In this document: one piece after another, positions 52,983 through 63,414 of the stretch | Layout of the letters: the number at the start of each line of letters is the position of its first letter | How positions within the stretch are numbered: position 1 is the stretch's first letter | Source: Meghimatium bilineatum | Lineage: Eukaryota > Mollusca > Gastropoda > Stylommatophora > Philomycidae | DNA: 64,000 nucleotides | Assembly: GCA_034231615.1 (NCBI GenBank) | Contig: CM067314.1 | Location: forward strand, 5,458,501-5,522,500 | Direction: 5' to 3' | Made by a program: the position numbers and the translations under genes | The notes under the pieces: generated by a model | The model's database searches: none | Told to the model about the DNA's origin: nothing | Seen by the model: the letters and a program-made list of their open reading frames with translations, nothing else

Positions 52983-53290
52983 CATAATCATAAGACCCAC
53001 AACCCGTCAGTGTAGTAATGGTGTCACACAACCCGTCAGTGTAGTAATGGTGTCACACAACCCGTCAGTGTAGTAATGGTGTCACGCAACCCGTCAGTGT
53101 AGTAAGGGTGTCACACAACCCGTCAGTGTAGTAATGGTGTCACACAACCCGTCAGTCTAGTAATGGTGTCACACAACCCGTCAGTGTAGTAATGGTGTCA
53201 CACAACCCGTCAGTGTAGTAATGGTGTCACACAACCCGTCAGTGTAGTAATGGTCTCACACAACCCGTCAGTGTAGTAAGGGTGTCACAC
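52930..53290. repeat. (AAT)n joined to a 29-base minisatellite
   Basis: About 18 AAT repeats (to 52985), then about ten units containing ACACAACCCGTCAGTGTAGT and AATGGTGTC. Bases 53290-53737 hold no recognised feature. Confidence 0.97.
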
Positions 53291-53737
53291 TGGACGAATC
53301 AATTCACAAAGATCTCCAAACAAATATATCCTCACGCATTTGGAGGAGTGTAGAAAAATCACGCCCAGATCATACGTTGATGTTATCATTCCAGAATGTT
53401 TACTCAGCACTTTTTTCCTTCAACCCTCAACTGTTCCTTGCAAAACAATTTTAGAAAAATGAGTCGTGTCTTGTTACATGTCCTAAACAAACACGTTTAT
53501 GCCGTTTCACCACTGCCAAAAGTGGTTCGTGATAACCTGCAAGATTGTTTATTTGCTGCCGGACGAATATATATTGTCTTGTGTTCAATCTATTAACAAA
53601 CGTCTGTAACACTTGTTTTCAAAAACTTGAAACTTTCTTTCCGTATAAAAGTATACTTAGCACTAGCAAACAGAATAGATTGAGTTTTCTGTAATATTGA
53701 TCTTTCCGTCCTAAATCATACTCAACCTTGTCATGGA

Positions 53738-53985
53738 GGTCATCGCCATCTCGAGTATTAGCCTAAACTCATTTCCCGAGTTACCATCTCGAGTATTAGC
53801 CTAAACTCATTTCCCGAGTTACCATCTCGAGTATTAGCCTAAACTCATTTCCCGAGTTACCATCTCCAGTATTAGCCTAAACTCATTTCTCGAGTTACCA
53901 TCTCCAGTATTAGCCTAAACTCATTTCCCGAGTTACCATCTCGAGTATTAGCCTAAACTCATTTCTCGAGTTACCATCGTCACAT
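53738..53985. repeat. minisatellite, 38-base period, 6 copies
   Basis: Units contain TATTAGCCTAAACTCATTTC and CGAGTTACCATCTC; G/C and C/T variants define unit types. A short (TA)n tract lies at about 54150-54166. Confidence 0.97.
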
Positions 53986-54164
53986 ATTTGAGACCATAGA
54001 TATTTCAAGTGGTAACTCCTTCAAGTCTGTGATCGTTTAACCGGATATTCGTATCTTACTTCCTTTCACTAATCACAATTCTCTTGTTATTATTAGTGCA
54101 AATTTCTATAATAAGAGACATTACTACATCTCCAGACATTAATAACTATATATATATATATATA

Positions 54165-54925
54165 TAAATATTTGGGCACAATTATTACTTCAGATGGTAG
54201 ATGTGTCACTGAGATAAAAAAAAAAAAGACGTAACATCACAGGCAAAAGCAGCATTCTAGAAGATAAGGAACATCTTGTGTAATAATTCATTATCAATAG
54301 AAGTAAGAAAGAAGATACTCAAATGTTACATAGAACCCATACTGTTATATGGCAGTGAAGCATGGACAATTGACAATATTGCAAGAAAACATCTGGAGGT
54401 CACGGAGATGTGGTTTTATAGAAGAATGCAGCTAAAAATAGTAATGCTAAAATTCTACAATTGGTCAACTAAGGAAAAGAATCGGTATAAGACCATACAC
54501 AGAATACATCGAGAAAAACAAAACAAAATGGTTTGGACACCTTATGAGAATGAATCATAACCAATTACCAACAAAAACATGTAACATAATAAGATCCGGA
54601 TACAACGACAGAGGAAGACCTAGAAAAAGATGGATAGGTAACATCAAGACAACACTGAACAAATACAGATTCAACGCAGCCAAGGCGATACATCTGGACT
54701 TGGATAGACAACTAAAATTCCCAGTCACCACCGCTACGTTTAACGGCAAGTGTGGATATTCTGACCATCCTCTACCTGGGGATAGAAAAAAAAGGAGTGA
54801 ATTGGGCGTGATTTTCTACATCCATCCGATTGGCTGATGATACAGAGCTGTTTGGAGAGGTTTTTTTGTGCTGATGTATCCAGTGTGGCACCCCTACGCT
54901 CCTGACGGGTTATGAGTTTTTTAAT
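54165..54925 (+). pseudogene. LINE RT tail to 3' end, remnant
   Basis: Frames in order: YLGTIITSDGRCVTEI, KILKCYIEPILLYGSEAWTI, HLEVTEMWFYRRMQ, a frameshift, KNKMVWTPYENES (degraded GH..RM block), YNDRGRPRKRWIGNIKTTLN, AKAIHLDLDRQLKFPVTT and FNGKCGYSDHPLPGDRKK, then the 3' tail CCCCTACGCTCCTGACGGG. This copy shows that the C-terminal block and the 3' tail belong to the same element. Confidence 0.9.
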
Positions 54926-54989
54926 TATTATTCCATGCCATATTATTTCCGACTAACGTGTTTTAACTTTGAGAGGAATTCCTTGAGTT

Positions 54990-55275
54990 TTTCTTCTTCT
55001 TCTGCGTTCGTTCTCAAACTCCTGCAGATTAGCAGGATGTAGTCCGGAGAACAGAATGAGTTGTGTCACGGTTTACAGCATAGCTGCGATATCTGCGCCT
55101 TTCGGCCTGACACATCCGACTTCAGCATATCTTTGGATCACTGACCCTATGTGGGATGGGACAGCCAACTTCATCCCATAACCTCCTTAGTCGCCTTTTA
55201 TGACATCGTGGAAGGTAAACAGTGTTGCTATTCTTTGCTCCACTTTCGGGCCCCGGCAACACACGGGCGAAACCT
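54990..55275 (-). mobile_element. dispersed short element, subfamily A, full-length-looking
   Basis: Inverse copy of 42813-43105 from the CTTCTTCTTCTTC tail to CAACACACGGGCG. It lies about 480 bases beyond the 3' side of the minus-strand open frame. The next 220 bases carry a segment similar to 51140-51180, otherwise unassigned; 55500-55757 shows nothing. Confidence 0.9.
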
Positions 55276-55757
55276 TGAGTTCAGATGCGGGACCAGTAAG
55301 AGAACAATATCATTGGCAGTACATTTGGTTTGTAATGTGGTGTCGCTAGAAAGGAGCGGTTTCGTGGGAAAGAAGGAATGATGGTCAATCAACTGCGTAC
55401 TGGGACCGTCAGTCAACGTGTAATGGCGGATACACTCAAAGAGAGATCTGAGCACCTATGGACTTGTCCGGAGTGCAGTGACGATGATTCAACTAACTAA
55501 CTATTTCAGAACGCAAGTTACAAAGTGGTCTACTGCAAATAGTTATTGATGTCTGAATATCTATTAATGTCTCCAGCATTATATAGTCAAGAGAAATGTT
55601 GAAAAATAAATACAAGACATATAAGAGAACGTTTCTGTTTAATTATGTTGAAGAAACTTTGAGCTGACGACACACGGCATGCTATGCTATATGGTTTCAC
55701 AAAGAGGTTGGTGCGCGTGTTACTAAAAATAGTCAGTTACTGTCTGGGTTTTACCGT

Positions 55758-56960
55758 TCATTGCGTGCATCTTGAACAACAACAGCAAGACGAGTAGGTA
55801 CATTGTCGAAGTGGTCTTATAACATCGTAATATCTGGAAGTATGAAATCCTGAGCATCCTCTGTCAAAAGAGAGTGATGGTTGTGAACACGCAGTGTAAG
55901 AGAAAGGTGCAATCGCAGATTCCCGGCGACCTATTCCCTCGTCTTGGTAGCGACGACAACAGCTGTCTGTAGCTTGATCACATGTTTCTACCTTCTCGCC
56001 CATATCAGTAGTAGAAGACTGGTTGGTAGTGTTGGTTTGATTTTCTGTAGAAGCATCTAACATCTCTGTTTTGACTAGTACCCCTGTGTCTTGCATCCCT
56101 GGCTGTTGTGATGGTTCTGACGTGAAAAATCGTGCAATTTGTGACGGCGTCCGTGACGGCATATCATTGATCAGGCCTGTATTAGACTTTGGATTAAACT
56201 CAGGCGCTATACTTGAAGGATGCTTTGCAACAGAGCCTGTGTCTGACGGTGACATTGGAGCAGCTCCTGGTGACTTAGGTTTATCTACTTTAATAACCGG
56301 AGTAGAATCCCTAGGATTATCTTTGTTAGAAGAAAAAGATCTGTGTGTATTAACCGAATCCTCTGATTTCGGATCAGCGGAGATATTTTGAGATTTGGCT
56401 CCAGCCGAACTTGGCCTTGAGGCTGGAGTTTTAGCTGATATAGATTTCGGCATGGAGTCAGGATGATGCAACAATTCTTGCGGTGAAGGATTTGGTTTTC
56501 GGTCAGGGGGAAATTGAAACGATACGTGCGGTAAAGGATTTGGTAAAGGGGGAATAGAAGATTGTATCAGGTCAGACGATGAAGAAGTTTGCTGAACCGG
56601 TAAAGGTGGTTCATCTAACGGTATATTGCTGTGCGGTAGAATTTGCCTACTAGCATTTCTTAATTTGCGAGCAACCGCAGGTACTTCTGGACGTGAGACA
56701 GGAGTACAGATGTGTTTATACTTGCGTGAGACGTGCGCGCAACACGGTTTCAAATACGAACGACAAAATGATGTTGTGGACACTGCAGAAAGGGACGTTC
56801 GACGATGCGATCTATGAAAGCAAACTGGAGGTGACAATATATTATTTCTGAACACAAATGGTCTGGTGCATTTTGCCTGGCTAATAAGCTCACTTAAGAC
56901 TTGAGTTGAAGGTCTGCATGACGTTAATATCTGTACCTGTAATCTGGATGACGAAGTCAT
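55758..56960 (-). CDS. unrecognised Pro/Ser/Thr-rich protein, 400 residues
   Basis: The longest non-repetitive open frame in the window. I chose the ATG at 56960 (MTSSSRLQV); the frame stays open a little further upstream without another ATG. Residues about 15-90 contain several Cys and basic residues (SQAKCTRPFVFR; CCAHVSRKYKHICTP); about 110-340 are rich in Pro, Ser, Asp, Asn and Lys with short charged patches, typical of disordered sequence; the C-terminus is Cys-rich and ends CTYSSCCCCSRCTQ. No signal peptide, membrane helix or known domain is visible. It may be a single-exon gene or one exon of a longer one; no function is assigned. The start region is tandemly repeated upstream. Confidence 0.6.
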   Translation of the reverse strand: MTSSSRLQVQILTSCRPSTQVLSELISQAKCTRPFVFRNNILSPPVCFHRSHRRTSLSAVSTTSFCRSYLKPCCAHVSRKYKHICTPVSRPEVPAVARKLRNASRQILPHSNIPLDEPPLPVQQTSSSSDLIQSSIPPLPNPLPHVSFQFPPDRKPNPSPQELLHHPDSMPKSISAKTPASRPSSAGAKSQNISADPKSEDSVNTHRSFSSNKDNPRDSTPVIKVDKPKSPGAAPMSPSDTGSVAKHPSSIAPEFNPKSNTGLINDMPSRTPSQIARFFTSEPSQQPGMQDTGVLVKTEMLDASTENQTNTTNQSSTTDMGEKVETCDQATDSCCRRYQDEGIGRRESAIAPFSYTACSQPSLSFDRGCSGFHTSRYYDVIRPLRQCTYSSCCCCSRCTQ

Positions 56961-57070
56961 GTGATTTACTATCAATAATATCGATAGATCTGAATCATGT
57001 GATTTACTATCAATAATATCGATAGATCTGAATCATGTGATTTACTATCAAAAATATCGGTCGATCTGAA
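56956..57070. repeat. 38-base tandem repeat at the start of the minus-strand gene, 3 copies
   Basis: Units contain CATGTGATTTACTATCAATA and ATCGATAGATCTGAAT; the first unit overlaps the chosen start codon (CAT on the plus strand). The third unit is diverged. Bases 57070-57555 hold no recognised feature. Confidence 0.95.
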
Positions 57071-57559
57071 TCAAGACAGTATTGATAGTCAATGTTAGTG
57101 AGTAGACAATTATATTTCTGTAAGAATCTGCAAGAACATCGCATAGATAGGCGATATCTTTCACAAATATCTACTCACATTTAAGTGAATCTGCAGAAAA
57201 CGTCAACTAATTAAATGACTGGAGTTTAGAAACATTACAATATTGACTGAAAACATTGTCCTACAGGATAAACAGGTTGGTATCTTAGCATCTTAATAAT
57301 GCATTGTTTGGGGGAAACAACGATACATTCTCAACGGAAAACAATACGAAACGTTGTTGAATATTCTCCAACCATCAATGCGAAGTCAAATGTTAGGCGC
57401 CAGTGTCAAGTGTGAATCCTCGAGTTTCATAGTATTTCAGATGTGCCACGTAAATAAATCTGGTTGAATTGTTAACTTGCTCTGACCTTTGGCAGTCATA
57501 CGGTAGTAGGTCTACCGCCACAGCACAGATGGCTGAATAGTGCGCTCATTTTACGACAT

Positions 57560-57835
57560 GCAGCGATGGTGCTGTTTGGTGCAGAAAGACTTCGGTGAAA
57601 TGTGATAAGTTATATATCAAGTGACATAATCTTTCCAGAACGTTGTCTTCGTCGTGGATACTCTGAACGCATCTCTGTTCCAGGCAAGCAGGTCTGCATT
57701 GGCCAGAGACATGTCTATACATTCTTCGATGTCGCTGGTCCATCGTCTTCTTGGTCTTCCTCTTTTGGCTGACACTCCGCCCTCTAGAATCAGTCTTTCG
57801 ATACCAACATCTCACTTTGTCTATCTCCAGGTGAA
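57560..57835 (-). pseudogene. LINE C-terminal tail, remnant
   Basis: Minus strand reads RHRRMYRHVSGQCRPACLEQ, a frameshifted form of the usual RRRW..DIEEC......A.....W block, followed by a degraded TTFWKDYVT. A different element from the one directly upstream on the same strand. Confidence 0.75.
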
Positions 57836-58075
57836 TGATGGTTGATAGCATTCACACTTGTCTATCTTCAGGTGAATGATGGTTGATCGCATTCACACTT
57901 GTCTATCCCCAGGTGAATGATGGTTGATCGCATTCACACTTGTTTGTCCCCAGGTGAATGATGGTTGATCGCATTCCCACTTGTCTGTCACCAGGTGAAT
58001 GATGGTTGATCGCATTCCCACTTGTCTGTCCCCAGGTGAATGATGGTTGATCGCATTCACACTTGCCGTTAAGCG
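57836..58075. repeat. minisatellite derived from a LINE C-terminal segment, 41-base period
   Basis: Six units containing CAGGTGAATGATGGTTGATC and CATTCACACTTG. Read on the minus strand the unit encodes SVNAINHHSPGDRQV, which lines up with the block FNGKCGYSDHPLPGDRK at the C-terminus of the related LINE at 54165-54925. Confidence 0.92.
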
Positions 58076-58980
58076 TAGGGGTGAGAGCTTAAGCTGTCGT
58101 TCCAAGGCCAGATGTGTCGCCGATGTTGCATTTAGTCCATGTTTGTCCAAGGCTATCTTTAGTTTTTCTATCCACAGTTTTCTTGGTCTACCTTTGGCTT
58201 TACGCCAGGATATTCTTGTATTATATGCTCTTATTGGTATTTGGTTTGGCTTCATTATCATAAGGTGACTGAACCATTTTCAATATGTTCAATACATGAT
58301 ATTATACCAACTCTTTTCTTAATCTTTTTGATTCTTATTTTATCTAGTTTGGTAACCATTGCAGATTTTCTCAGACACTTTATTTCACATGTAACAATTT
58401 TCCTCTACTGTGAGGCTGTTAAAAACCATGTTTGACATTGGTAGCAGAGTGTTGGTATACAAATTGTAGATATTAGAGCCTACCTGTTTTTTTAAATTTC
58501 CATCTTTATCTTTAGGTGAATAAGTAATGGTGAAAGTTGGTAAGTCACTGTGTTTGCTTTCTGGCAACTTGTTTCTATTTCTCTGTCTAGTCTTGCATCT
58601 TCGGAAAAAATGCTGCCTAGATATTTAAATTCTTTGGCTTGTTTTACTTTGGTGTTATCTATTTTTATATCCATTGGTGTTGCAGACTTGCTAATTTTCA
58701 TAACTTCTGTGTTTTTGTAAGTTAATTTTCATGTTGTACTTCTGACATGCTAACAACAATGAATTGATGTGCTTTTGCAAAGTTTCCTCATCTTTGTTTA
58801 TTAAACTTTGATCATCGGCAAATAATAGTTCATTGATTTCATTATTAAGTTCCTCATCAGGTTTATTTGCCTTTTTTTTGCTCCTTGTTGATGTTAGCTT
58901 CTTTGTATAAACAACAACTAACAAATATTCAAGAGAACTTCTATAAAAAAAACACAGAATAATTTGATTTGGTCACCTCA
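58076..58980 (-). pseudogene. LINE reverse transcriptase fragment
   Basis: In minus-strand order: NEINELLFADDQSLINKDEE (FADD, the RT catalytic motif, near 58830), LLACQKYNMKINLQK, then in another frame DNTKVKQAKEFKYLGSIFSE, a degraded middle with an LINE-like VFNSLTVEE, and KAKGRPRKLWIEKLKIALDK with ATHLALERQLKLSPL. The order palm, YLGS, GRPRKxW is that of an RTE-like LINE. At least two frameshifts. Confidence 0.9.
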
Positions 58981-59235
58981 GGATGGATCCAACATTTTCA
59001 TCTGAGGTATAAAGAGTGGAATGGTTTGATCACATCACAAGGATAGATCCAACATTTTCACACTGCAAGGCAGAAAGATTGCAATCGTTTGATAACTTCA
59101 CGAAGAGTGAAATGGTTCTATCACATCCCAAGGATGGATCCTACATTTTCACTCTACAAGGCAGAAAGATTGCAATGGTTTGATCACCTAGCAAAGACCT
59201 CTACGACCCCCTGACGGGTTTTATAGACAGAAACT
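58981..59235. repeat. degenerate tandem repeat and LINE-like 3' tail
   Basis: Two to three diverged copies of a roughly 65-base unit with GGATGGATCC and ATTGCAATGGTTTGATCAC, ending with CTCTACGACCCCCTGACGGG, the 3' end word of the LINE family described at 54165-54925. Confidence 0.8.
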
Positions 59236-59324
59236 GAGATATAGGAACACAATTGTATTTGCCCTGCCGAGAGTTGTTGAGAATACTATTCCGTTAACCT
59301 GAACATGGAATCAGTAGGAATGCC

Positions 59325-59650
59325 ACATTAAGATGGAACGGCAATATTCATGAAATCACATTAAGATGGAACGGCAATATTTATGAAATCAAATTAAGAT
59401 GGAACAACAACATTCATGCAATTACAACCTTGAGACCACTCTGACCTGCTATCAATTGTCCTCATTGGAGTCACAAAGTTCTCAATCACATTACCAGTGA
59501 CACACAGCACACGAACAGATAGTTCCCTTCACTACAACACACAGCACACGAACAGTTACTCCCTTTCACTACAACACACAGCACACGAACAGATAGTTCC
59601 CTTCACTACAACACACAGCACACGAACAGTTACTCCCTTTCACTACATAG
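59325..59650. repeat. two small tandem repeats
   Basis: Three 33-base units containing ATTAAGATGGAACGGCAATA (59325-59405), then four 37-base units containing CACACAGCACACGAACAG (59500-59650) in which AGATAGTTCC and AGTTACTCCC alternate, giving a 74-base higher-order unit. Confidence 0.94.
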
Positions 59651-59804
59651 TACAATGATTCTAGATATGACCTTGACCTACCAAGCCTCTTATTATATCA
59701 TTCTGCTAAATGATACATTTAGGACACATAAAGGACATAACATTAATATTTTTTACTTTGTAGCTTCTGTGACGTTACATGTCGTCATCCCAATGATACG
59801 CCTG

Positions 59805-60105
59805 TTAGAGCCAGGACCAAGCATACAACCTTTCCATAAGGGAGGGTGAAAGTCAGTGGGCCAAGCATGCAACTTTTCTATGGGGAGTGTTAGGGCCAGG
59901 GTCAAGCACATAACATTTCTATGTGGAGGATTTGAGCCAGTGAGCCAAGCATACAACTTTTATATGTAGAGGGTTCGAGCCAGTGGGTCAAGAATACAAT
60001 TATTCTATGTGGAAGGTTAGAGCCAGAGCAGAGCATAACAATTTTCTATGTGAAGGGTTAGAGCCAATGGATCAAGCATACAGCATTTCTATGGGGAGAT
60101 GTTTC
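59805..60105. repeat. degenerate minisatellite, about 43-base period
   Basis: Six to seven diverged units around GAGCCAGTGGGTCAAGCATA and TTTCTATGTGGAG. A short triplicated ACTATAGACCAAAT follows. Confidence 0.93.
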
Positions 60106-60203
60106 CTATAAGCCATACTATAGACCAAATACTATAGACCAAATACTATAGACCTACAGGTCAAATATTTTTAAATCATACAAGAAAGATTTTAATGTAT
60201 GTA

Positions 60204-60391
60204 ATAGCAGAAAATCTCATTATAACAACTTGGTTCAGACCAATGAAATATGTATGTGGTAGCAGAAATTTGCTATATAATAGTAAAATAAGTAAAGAAT
60301 AAAGAGAATTCAGGATTTTGAAACATGTTGTTAAACAGGAAAATTTGTTATGCTGTTATGAAAGAATATGCTATAGGGAGATTCCACTGTA
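60204..60391. mobile_element. pogo/Tigger-like MITE, second copy
   Basis: Shares TCATTATAACAACTTGGTTC and CAGACCAA near the left end and AGATTCCACTG near the right end with 2937-3213, in the same order. Single left end, no tandem copies. Bases 60391-60895 hold no recognised feature. Confidence 0.75.
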
Positions 60392-60899
60392 ATAAATTAT
60401 TTCAATGCCAGGTATAAAAAGTATTAGTATCAACCTAACAATTACATAAATGGTTGATAAAAGACCTCATGGTTGGAATATTGATTTAGTCTGCATTGTA
60501 AACTGCTATCCATATTTTTTTCGTGTACATTAGTTGGATGTCTGTTTGTGGATGGGGAAGCTCACCCCCTTGTGCTTCGCGTAAGTACCTTATTGGTTAT
60601 ACAGTTTTCCAACATTCTCACTTATTATCAATAAACAACAACTAACAGAATTGAAAATATTTACTAATTTATCTGTACACAAAAGTAACCTCAATGTTCA
60701 GGAAAACACAGAAATATCACTACAAATGTGTACTGATATCAGTAGACTTGTGTTCATTATACCCTGTGCTTCTCCAACAAAAACTTGATATGCACATTAA
60801 AAAATATACTTATTAGAACAATTTGTAAATTAACGCTATTGTTTAAAAAAATTAATTCAGTTTTGGCTTGTAGTGTTGAACACGCACACTCAGGCTGCA

Positions 60900-61065
60900 A
60901 AAATTTGTGTGAACTCTGCCAAAATTGGATGTGTCCTGCCATTTCCACAAAAAAGAAATTACAACATGAATCATTTCCATTCTCTGGACTACATCCTGCC
61001 AGAAATTTAGTAGGACCACTGTCCTGCTATAAGAGAGGTTGGAGTGTGAGAGCAAATGAAAAAAA
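60900..61065 (+). mobile_element. dispersed short element, subfamily B
   Basis: Contains TGCCATTTCCACAAAAAAG, CATTCTCTGGACTACATCCT, GCCAGAAATTTAGTAGGACC and a degraded tail. More diverged than 50690-50850. Confidence 0.75.
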
Positions 61066-61284
61066 AATGTTATTTTCAACCAATGAGAATGACAACATAT
61101 TGTTAAGCTTTTCCAGACAAGTCTGTGTTTAAGTCACAGAATTAAGTTACTGCACTGCAAGTTCACCATGAGTGGTATACATGACAAGATTTTGAGATGA
61201 GTATATGAAAACCACAGCACCTGTTCCACAAGACTTTACCTGAGTTTTAAATAAAAATCAATCTACTCAACCGTCATGATAGAG

Positions 61285-61425
61285 TAGATTTGTGGACATG
61301 TCTCCCAAGGTTTATGAGTCTATCTTATACATAGCATACACAGTTGTCTTCTGATTGAGGGAGCAGACCTGTAGACATGCCACACAGATTGGAAGTCTGT
61401 CATGCATCTAAATACTGCTAGCATC
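61285..61425. repeat. local dispersed repeat, copy 1
   Basis: Related copies lie at about 62080-62135 (partial), 62275-62400 and 63300-63405. Shared words: GAGTCTAT.TTA.ACATAGCAT, TCTGATTGAGGGAGCAGACC and CTGTCATGCATCTAAA. Unknown family, seen only in this last 3 kb. Bases 61430-62080 are unassigned. Confidence 0.8.
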
Positions 61426-62149
61426 CATCTAGCAAAAATAAGTGAAATTTACCATCAGAAACTGGCCAAATCAACAAACAGAAACATTTCAATATGTCAC
61501 CATATAAAAAAATTATCTAAATTGCAAAAGGCACATTATAGGTAACAAGATATACATATTATATGTAATATATATATATACATACAAACAACAAATTGTA
61601 CATAGAAGGAGATATTCATTTAACAATATGTACAATTAGCAAGTTAATCAACATGTAATTTCTGTCTCTGTGCAGAGCTTCATCCTAGTAACAAGATATG
61701 ATAAGTGCACGGCATTTATTAACAATATGAGACATTGTCATTGCACTAGAAATGTGGACGATTCTTAAGTAGAGATATTTGTGCTTTTGTGATGTCCTTC
61801 TGTAGCAGTAACTGTCTTGTGCTATGCTGCAAATAAACTATAATAATAATAATGTACATTACAACACAGATACACGCCAAACACAGATACATGCCACAAT
61901 AATAATGTATACAATAACAATGGTGTATTAAATATTGTCTTTTTTGTCTACTCTGTATTCAAAGAACGCAGACCTCAAAATGTATTTTATGAACAGATCT
62001 TGTTGTCTGTTTGAGAATATCTTTTCTGCCATGATGTTTATCTTCTAGTGTGGTTCTTTGAATCCGGAGTTGACTGCTGTTAGAGGGAGAAGACTTTTAG
62101 ACATGGTCCGAGGTCTGGGAGACCCTATCTAATATATATATACCCCCCC

Positions 62150-62153
62150 CCCC

Positions 62154-62204
<51 letters not shown>

Positions 62205-62205
62205 C
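62150..62205. repeat. (TA)n tract next to poly-C
   Basis: About 24 TA dinucleotides preceded by ATATATATA and a run of 12 C. The flanking TATATAT on both sides of the C run allows hairpin formation, and such tracts are prone to assembly error. Confidence 0.95.
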
Positions 62206-62274
62206 ATTCTGAGATGGTGTAGAGCCTTCCTTTTGATAGAATAGATATTTGCACAAGGCCCCCCCCCCCGTTTG

Positions 62275-62400
62275 GAGGTTTGAGTTTATGAGTCTATGTT
62301 ACACATAGCATAAATAGCTGCCTTCTGATTGAGGGAGCAGACCTGTAGATATGGCACAAGGATTGGACGCCTGTCATGCATCTAAAACTTCCTGATTTAA
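62275..62400. repeat. local dispersed repeat, copy 2
   Basis: Most similar to 61285-61425 and collinear with it from GAGTTTATGAGTCTAT to GTCATGCATCTAAAA. Confidence 0.85.
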
Positions 62401-62404
62401 TCTA

Positions 62405-62660
62405 GTCTCTTAACCTTCACCGAGCCGATATGATATCCAGCCGCCGAAAAACAAAATGGCCGCGCGCGCTGATGGCGGGCCGTCCTGCCCAGCGAGATTA
62501 TCGTGAGATTTACACGTACCACACTCCGTGCACATAGCTGGGGACATGCGCAATCGAAGCCGGTACATCCCCCACTTCCGACATGATCGTTTTTGAGAAT
62601 GGCTGGCTATTCGTAAAAGTTTAAGAGCAATTAATCTGACCACATCTGTACACCGGTACG
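62405..62660. promoter_or_regulatory. CpG-rich promoter-like patch
   Basis: The only clearly CpG-rich stretch in the window, with CGCGCGCGC and many isolated CG. It contains AAAACAAAATGGCCGCG, close to the YY1 site (CAAnATGGCGGC) that commonly marks animal promoters at the transcription start. No TATA box is evident. Direction is unknown; a minus-strand start is favoured by the possible exon at 62520-62584. Confidence 0.45.
62520..62584 (-). CDS. possible first coding exon, minus strand
   Basis: The minus strand has ATG at 62584, MSEVGDVPASIAHVPSYVHGV, and then a donor GTACGT directly after, within the CpG-rich patch. A short acidic start without a signal peptide would fit a cytosolic or nuclear protein. 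There is no homology, and no downstream exon is identified; the minus-strand frame at 55758-56960 is a conceivable partner but nothing proves it. Confidence 0.25.
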
Positions 62661-62699
62661 ATGCCATGATGATGGATCGGTTTTACAGACCTTTATTTC

Positions 62700-63299
62700 A
62701 TCGTATTTCGAATAAAATAACATTGAATCGTGGCTTGAATCATGGATTATTAGGTTCTTTAGTTTCACAGCAGTGAATATACAGAATGCCGTGCTGGTAT
62801 GGGGACTTGTACGTTTGATATCGAATATTTTGAAGTGGCAGAAAAAATAACTCTAGGCCTAAGCTCAAAGAACGATTTTACTGCAAATCTACATGTTTTA
62901 TACAGTTCCCCCGGCTATATTTTGATAATTTCGCAGTGAAAGAACATAAATACAACAGATTTACGTGATTTAGTTGACAGTGTTGCCAAGGAATTCGATA
63001 TGTAAGGTAAGTTATTTTTTTTCCTTATTTTTTCCCTCTTTATTTGTTATAAAATATATGTTTTTTGTGAAAAACGTCTTTACCACTTTCTCATACGTCT
63101 GGTATCACACACACACGTACATAAATTACACCAATATATGCATAATTCAATTCTTTATTTATATGTGCAAATATTATTTAAATATCTCTAACAACCAAAA
63201 AATTATCACATTTTCAAAACAGTCACCATCAATAATGAAAATTTTCAAAAAAGAATCCGGTGGCAGGGAGACGTTTCGTATTTTGTAATCTGGCTTGCT
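62700..63299. other. unassigned stretch
   Basis: AT-rich, no recognised repeat or coding frame. Confidence 0.6.
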
Positions 63300-63405
63300 A
63301 AAGGTTAATAGACTTGATAAGAGCAGATCTGTGGACATGCACCCATGGTCTGGGGGGGTCTATCCTATATAACTTTCATAGCTGCTTTCTATTATCAAGG
63401 AGCCC
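63300..63405. repeat. local dispersed repeat, copy 3
   Basis: Diverged copy with GAGCAGATCTGTGGACATG and CTATCCTATATAACTTTCAT, shared in order with 61285-61425. Confidence 0.7.
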
Positions 63406-63414
63406 CACAAGTTT

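Noticed and set aside
1025-53290. Regular repeats resembling CRISPR arrays
   Set aside because: Units are contiguous head-to-tail copies without unique spacers, and the genome is clearly eukaryotic.
56071-56391. 106-codon plus-strand frame
   Set aside because: It lies opposite the longer minus-strand frame 55758-56960, whose composition is more protein-like.
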